9,697 nt of DNA from assembly GCA_011620465.1 (NCBI GenBank), contig WOZC01000130.1, positions 1 through 9,697 of the forward strand, written 5' to 3'. Positions within the stretch are counted from its first letter, which is position 1, and the number at the start of each line of letters is the position of its first letter. A model generated the notes under the pieces. It ran no database searches and was not told where the DNA came from. It saw nothing but the letters and a program-made list of their open reading frames with translations. Below, piece after piece: positions 5,495-9,697 of this stretch. This DNA comes from Anaerolineaceae bacterium. GTDB taxonomy: Bacteria; Chloroflexota; Anaerolineae; Anaerolineales; Anaerolineaceae. A program made the position numbers and the translations under genes.

Positions 5495-7490
5495 CCAACC
5501 TGACGAACTGAGAATCTGCCCTCACTGCGGTCAGGAGAACAGTGTCTACACCCTGCGCTGCATTCGCTGCGGGCAGGAGCTGGAAGCGCTTTTCGAACTG
5601 GAAGGTTTTGATCATTCAACCTTGTCTGCTGAGGATAAATCAGAGGAAGACCTGGCACCGATGGCTGAGATCCTGGCTTCCCTGGACCAAAGCCCCCTTC
5701 TGGCAGATTCAAATCAGGTGGAAGAAGACCACCAGGAAGAGGCAGCCGAGACAGTTTCGGGTGAGCCGTCATTCGATAAAGATGCTCCAGATTGGTTAGA
5801 GCGCATTCGCCAGCGTGCTAAAGAAGAGGAGGACGCTGCTGGAGAGCTGGCAAAGGGCGGTATTGCGATGGACGATCGCCGGTCTCAAGAAGGGCACAAA
5901 CAGGTGGACGAAGCCTTCGATGAGATCATGCGGCGCATTCGGGAACAAAATGAGCGCGAAAAAGCCAGGCACACACGGCGGGTAGAGTCGGATTTGGTTG
6001 ACGAAAACGGTGACCCAGAATGGCTGCGCCGGATTCGTGAGTTGCATCCCAATCGTGAGGACGATTCCCAGGCGATCGTAACTGGTTCTCCGAAGAAGGA
6101 TGGGCTCGACGATGATTGGACCGAAGAAGAACTGCAGGAATTGCTCCGGCGTGAGATGGGTCTGCCAGAGACACCTGATGAGGAAACTGAAGAAGAAATC
6201 ACAACAGAGGTAAGCACTCCTGTCCCGGTTGAAACAGAATCCGAGCTAACCCTGGCAGGTCAACCCGCCGAAGATCTGGATAGTGAAGCTGCCCAGATTG
6301 AACCTGAACCACAGATTTTTCACAACATCCCTGAAGATGATGTTGATTCCTTATCCAGCGAGTTGGAGGGCGATATCCCTTCAGAAGGGGAATTAAAACA
6401 AGACGACGCGGGCCTTGAGCCAAAAGATGATGGCGAACTTGGAATAGTGCCGCTTGAAGAAGAGACTGAAGCAGACGCTGCAGGAAAAGCACCTGGCGCA
6501 GTCGAAAACGAACCGACAACTGCTCTTGAAGAAGAAGAAGAGAAACTCGAGGAATTGTGTGAAAGCGAAACTGTACCAGAAGCAGCAGTCTCGACTGAGG
6601 AAGTCTTACCGGATCTGCTCCTGCTGCGAAACCAGCGTGAACGCGCCAAGGTTTTTACCGACATTATCGGGCAGGAAGGCCGCCGAACCATCGCGGTTTT
6701 GCACGAGACCAGCAAACAGAGCAAAATTGGCAGACTGGTGCTGGCGCTGCTCCTGATTTTAGGGGTGCTTTTGGTGATCCTGGTGGGACCCCCCGGTGCT
6801 GTCGATTTGCCCTTGCCCGCGCCTGCCGTTGCATTCGCGGAAAACCTGGAATCAATTGATACAAGTGATGCAGTATTGATCATCATGGATTACCAAGCTG
6901 CCACCCGGAATGACATCGAACCTATGGCTGCACGGACTCTTGAGATCCTGGAGGAAAAAGGCGTCGATGTAAGAACCGTGACCTCTAATCCTGAAAATAT
7001 CTGGCTTGCCAGCAATTTGCTCGATCCGGATCATGTTCCGGATGAATTTATTCCTGGCGGAATGCTTGGATATCTGGCGCTGGCAGCAGGCGGCACACCC
7101 AGCTGGGGCAAGTTGCCGATCGACCAGGCTTTTAATGGCGACCCAGACTTGTTTGGCGGGGTTGACCAGGTGATCCTGGTGAGTGATTCCGCTGAATTCG
7201 TGCGCATGTGGCTGGAACAGATCACCCCCTGGCAGCCAGAGATCAAGACCTCAGCCATCACCACCGCTGTTTCCAGTGCAATCCTGCTGCCATATCACGA
7301 CTCCGGTCAACTGCAGGGATTTGTGGCTGGGGTAGCTGACGCGAAAGCACTGGACGTCGAACCTCAAAATCTGGTCAATCAGCGTGCCTACCAGGTCGGA
7401 ATGCTTCTGATGATCGTAGTTTTGCTATTAGGAATGATCATGAAGGCGGATGAAGACTCACAGCGGCGGGCAGAGGAGCGAAAGCAATGA
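5487..7490 (+). CDS. Zinc-ribbon, acidic-linker membrane protein with extracytoplasmic domain (A')
   Basis: This 667-residue multi-domain protein has no assigned function. An N-terminal zinc ribbon (CPHC and CIRC, Cys11, 14, 25, 28) is followed by a long Glu/Asp-rich, probably disordered linker (about 33-375). The linker contains two copies of a P[DE]WLxRIR motif (residues 101-108 and 177-184) and a charged helix around DEIMRRIREQNEREKARH. A basic stretch then leads into a membrane helix (about 415-433), a soluble domain (about 445-628) and a C-terminal helix (637-652) with a charged tail. Positive residues on the N-terminal side and in the tail predict that the zinc ribbon and linker are cytoplasmic and the second domain is extracytoplasmic. 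NQRAYQ (631-636) before the last helix matches the A protein. The GTG start has a perfect ribosome site; the gene overlaps the previous one by 8 bases and the next by 4. Confidence 0.8.
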   Translation: MSDQPDELRICPHCGQENSVYTLRCIRCGQELEALFELEGFDHSTLSAEDKSEEDLAPMAEILASLDQSPLLADSNQVEEDHQEEAAETVSGEPSFDKDAPDWLERIRQRAKEEEDAAGELAKGGIAMDDRRSQEGHKQVDEAFDEIMRRIREQNEREKARHTRRVESDLVDENGDPEWLRRIRELHPNREDDSQAIVTGSPKKDGLDDDWTEEELQELLRREMGLPETPDEETEEEITTEVSTPVPVETESELTLAGQPAEDLDSEAAQIEPEPQIFHNIPEDDVDSLSSELEGDIPSEGELKQDDAGLEPKDDGELGIVPLEEETEADAAGKAPGAVENEPTTALEEEEEKLEELCESETVPEAAVSTEEVLPDLLLLRNQRERAKVFTDIIGQEGRRTIAVLHETSKQSKIGRLVLALLLILGVLLVILVGPPGAVDLPLPAPAVAFAENLESIDTSDAVLIIMDYQAATRNDIEPMAARTLEILEEKGVDVRTVTSNPENIWLASNLLDPDHVPDEFIPGGMLGYLALAAGGTPSWGKLPIDQAFNGDPDLFGGVDQVILVSDSAEFVRMWLEQITPWQPEIKTSAITTAVSSAILLPYHDSGQLQGFVAGVADAKALDVEPQNLVNQRAYQVGMLLMIVVLLLGMIMKADEDSQRRAEERKQ

Positions 7491-8161
7491 GCACCGTTGA
7501 TTTGCTGCTTCTTCTCGCCGGTCTGGTCCTCAGCTTGATGGTTTTCAGCTACCTGCTTGGCGATACACTCTTGTTTGGAATTGCCATGTACACCCTGGTG
7601 GGTGTAAGCGCCGGTTTTACGGTTTTGGTGCTGCTGCAAAAAGTGATTTTACCCATGGCAATCAGCCCCCTGAGCGCTTTCCCACAAACCTCAGCGTTCC
7701 TGGCGCTTGTGCCGCTGTTACTGTCTGTGCTTTTGATCTGGATGCTTTTCAAAAAAACCAGCCGGGTTTCAGGCATTCCCCTGGGCTTTTTGGGTGGAGT
7801 GACCGCGGCAGCCCTGATCATTGGTGTTACCCGGGGGACACTGGTTCCCCAATTACTCAGCATCGTGAACGCCTTTGACCCAAACAAAATGACCTCAGCC
7901 GGGCTGCCCAATTGGACCGGGATTTTTGAAGCCTTCATGATGCTGGCTGGCGTTGTGGCAGTCCTGTTTGTTTTTCATCACCAAAAGGTAAAAAAGCAAA
8001 AAGATGCTTTTTCCAATTCCTGGTTGGACGGGCTGACCGGTTTTGGACAGGTGTTCATTGGAATCACATTTGGCGCGATTTTTGTCGGGCTTTTCAGCAC
8101 CGGACTGGTCGCTTTAATCGCTTATATCCAGTACCTGGTTGACTTTGCGGGGCTTTGGTAA
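7487..8161 (+). CDS. Six-helix integral membrane protein of unknown function (B')
   Basis: I do not recognise this family. The 224-residue product is strongly hydrophobic with about six helices, near 5-26, 30-52, 69-87, 96-114, 145-163 and 188-213. The positive loops FKKTSR (after helix 3) and HHQKVKKQK (after helix 5) predict both ends outside the cytoplasm, the reverse of the other six-helix protein of this operon. The longest non-cytoplasmic loop lies between helices 4 and 5 (about 118-143). The last helix has IGxxxGAxxxGL at 191-202, as in the second gene. The ATG overlaps the preceding stop (ATGA) and follows GAGGAG by 8 bases, so translational coupling to the zinc-ribbon protein is likely. 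No transporter signature or catalytic motif is visible; a scaffold or channel role would be a guess. Confidence 0.75.
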   Translation: MSTVDLLLLLAGLVLSLMVFSYLLGDTLLFGIAMYTLVGVSAGFTVLVLLQKVILPMAISPLSAFPQTSAFLALVPLLLSVLLIWMLFKKTSRVSGIPLGFLGGVTAAALIIGVTRGTLVPQLLSIVNAFDPNKMTSAGLPNWTGIFEAFMMLAGVVAVLFVFHHQKVKKQKDAFSNSWLDGLTGFGQVFIGITFGAIFVGLFSTGLVALIAYIQYLVDFAGLW

Positions 8162-8171
8162 TCGAGGAACC

Positions 8172-9697
8172 ATGACTTCAAGCTACCTCAGCATTGACAT
8201 CTCATCTCAACGCACGCAAGCATGGGTGTTCGGCGACCATTCGGGCAAATTTGAATTGGCAGCGCGTTCTGTTGTACCAACATATACCGAGCCTGATCAA
8301 GACCTTACCTCCGCAATCGACAGGGTGATCCGCGAGTTGGAAGGAAAAACGGGGATGACATTACTATCTCCTTCGAAGCGTTTCCAAATCGAAACGGATC
8401 ATAAATTCCCTGGTTTACGTGGAGTTGGGCTGACCATGACCATCGGCAAACCGATCCGGGTGGTTTTGGTGGGTCTTTCTGAAAAATATTCACTTGAACC
8501 TTTACGTAGACTGGCTCGTTTTTACAATACAGAAACCGTTCTGGAGATCAACCTGCAAAATGAACCTAATATCTCAGTGCAGCTCGAAAAATTGACCAAC
8601 ACTGCCTTCGACCTGTTGATCCTTGCAGGAGGTATCGATGGCGGACCGGAGAAAGCACTCCGGGCGATGATTGGCAATTTGCGCTTGCTTCTTCAACTTC
8701 GAGGTGCTGTCAACCGCCCTCAAATCGTTTATGCGGGCAACCAGGCGCTGGCAGATTACGCCAAAATGGAAATTGAAGCTGGAGACGATCTGCATATCGG
8801 TGGGAATATCCAACCGGAAAGCGGGCGTGAAGACCTATCCTTTGCCAGCAAAGCACTGCTCAAGGCGATTTGCCGGCAGCGTTTGAAAGAGTTCCCTGAA
8901 TTGCAGCAATTTAGCGACCAACCGAAAGTGAACTTACTGCCATCTGAATTCGCTCGTGCGAGGATGGATCATTGGCTGGAGCAAACCCAGACGAACGGAA
9001 AAGGGGTTTTACAGGTGCATCTTGAGCCAGATTTTGCCCACGCCATTGCGGTTAAAGATGGAAAGCGAATGGGTATCTGGCAAAATTGCCGGGTGGAAGA
9101 AGACACTGTCTCATCGGTTCTCTCCCAGTCTGACCAATCGATCGAATGGGCAACGGCTGCTGCTTACCTGGCAAACCGGGAATTGCATCCGGGATTTGTA
9201 CCGGTGACTATCGAAGAGATGAGCATGGAAATTGCCTGGATGAGCATTAGGATCAGGAGTTTGCTCAGCGAAATGGCGGGACTTTACGATGATTTCGGAT
9301 ATGATGAAAATTTCGGATTGTTGGACGATTTTGAACCAATTCTGTTAAGTGGAAGCAGTTTTGAGCGCCTTCCCAACGCCAGGCATACCTTCATGGTTGC
9401 CCAGGATGGCATCCTTCCTCATGGAATCACGACACTGGTTGGCGACGATTACCAGGTTATCCAAGCGCTCGGTGCATTAGCAGAGTTTGATCCCTTGTTG
9501 CCTGCGCAAATCACCGACAGCAATGTTTTCAGCGGCTTGGCAACAGTCATTAATGTTGACAGCCCGGTTGCAGCTGGACAAAAAGTGCTGCAACTTGAAG
9601 TGGATGAAGGCTATGGGGAAACCCGCGAGCATTACCAGGTATACCAGGCTGAATTGAAACGTTTTGAAACTGTTCCCGGCAACGACCTGAGAGTCTA
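8172..9697 (+). CDS. MutL-like (glutamate mutase L family) ASKHA protein, degenerate, 3' partial
   Basis: The MutL/GlmL family is known from clusters of adenosylcobalamin-dependent glutamate mutase and belongs to the actin-like ATPase fold. The 508 visible residues run out of the right edge without a stop. Family signatures are clear: LLILAGGIDGG (148-158), IVYAGNQAL (186-194), the GGNIQPESG block and, near the end, LPHGITTLVGDD (415-426) and ALGALAEFDP (432-441). However, the phosphate-1 motif near Asp9 reads DISSQRT where the family has DIGSTxT. The phosphate-2 motif, normally DxGGATTD, is replaced by HLEPDFA (283-289). ATP binding may therefore be weak or lost. No mutase genes are in view. 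The gene follows the last membrane gene by 10 bases with GAGG in between, so it probably serves this membrane operon. After residue 441 a strand-rich extension begins and is cut off. Confidence 0.82.
   Translation, partial: MTSSYLSIDISSQRTQAWVFGDHSGKFELAARSVVPTYTEPDQDLTSAIDRVIRELEGKTGMTLLSPSKRFQIETDHKFPGLRGVGLTMTIGKPIRVVLVGLSEKYSLEPLRRLARFYNTETVLEINLQNEPNISVQLEKLTNTAFDLLILAGGIDGGPEKALRAMIGNLRLLLQLRGAVNRPQIVYAGNQALADYAKMEIEAGDDLHIGGNIQPESGREDLSFASKALLKAICRQRLKEFPELQQFSDQPKVNLLPSEFARARMDHWLEQTQTNGKGVLQVHLEPDFAHAIAVKDGKRMGIWQNCRVEEDTVSSVLSQSDQSIEWATAAAYLANRELHPGFVPVTIEEMSMEIAWMSIRIRSLLSEMAGLYDDFGYDENFGLLDDFEPILLSGSSFERLPNARHTFMVAQDGILPHGITTLVGDDYQVIQALGALAEFDPLLPAQITDSNVFSGLATVINVDSPVAAGQKVLQLEVDEGYGETREHYQVYQAELKRFETVPGNDLRV

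Noticed and set aside
6320..6886. Serine-rich minus-strand frame of 188 codons
   Set aside because: It is the antisense of the Glu/Asp-rich linker; the serine run results from reversed glutamate codons.
1..9697. CRISPR array, insertion sequence ends, tRNA or rRNA genes
   Set aside because: No regularly spaced direct repeats, transposase motifs or recognisable RNA gene sequences were seen on either strand.

Overview
The window reads as an ordinary bacterial chromosome segment of roughly balanced GC, with every convincing gene on the + strand. The best guess for the host is a Chloroflexota bacterium of the Anaerolineae type. This is inferred from recalled family distribution (a DUF6754-like membrane protein grouped with a zinc-ribbon membrane protein and a MutL-like protein), not from a marker gene. 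No rRNA, tRNA, CRISPR, transposase or phage gene was seen.

Left part (1-3900) holds housekeeping and redox genes. It opens with a SagB/ThcOx-type FMN nitroreductase that runs in from the left edge, followed by a dCMP deaminase (ComEB type). A 216-base gap rich in inverted repeats comes next. Then a pirin and a dihydrolipoamide dehydrogenase (lpdA) sit 21 bases apart, probably as one transcript. That transcript ends at a textbook intrinsic terminator (3873-3900: 11-bp stem, GAAA loop, T-tract).

Right part (about 3975-9697) holds a tightly packed five-gene operon of largely unknown function. It starts behind an extended -10 promoter (3976-3984) and a structured leader. The genes, in order, are: (A) a DUF6754-like protein with a soluble domain between two membrane helices; (B) a six-helix membrane protein; (A') a 667-residue protein with a zinc ribbon, an acidic linker, a membrane helix, a soluble domain and a second membrane helix; (B') another six-helix membrane protein; and a MutL-like (glutamate mutase L family) ASKHA protein cut by the right edge. 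The A/B, B/A' and A'/B' junctions overlap by 4-8 bases and the last gap is 10 bases, so the five products are probably made together.

The main point of interest is that this operon looks like two related pairs. A and A' share the hexapeptide NQRAYQ just before a C-terminal membrane helix, and B and B' share an IGxxxGAxxxGL pattern in the last helix. The MutL-like protein keeps the family's AGGxDGG and YAGN signatures but has lost the glycines of both ASKHA phosphate-binding motifs, and no mutase gene is nearby. I infer an uncharacterised membrane complex with a repurposed, perhaps inactive, MutL-type subunit. No function can be assigned from sequence alone.
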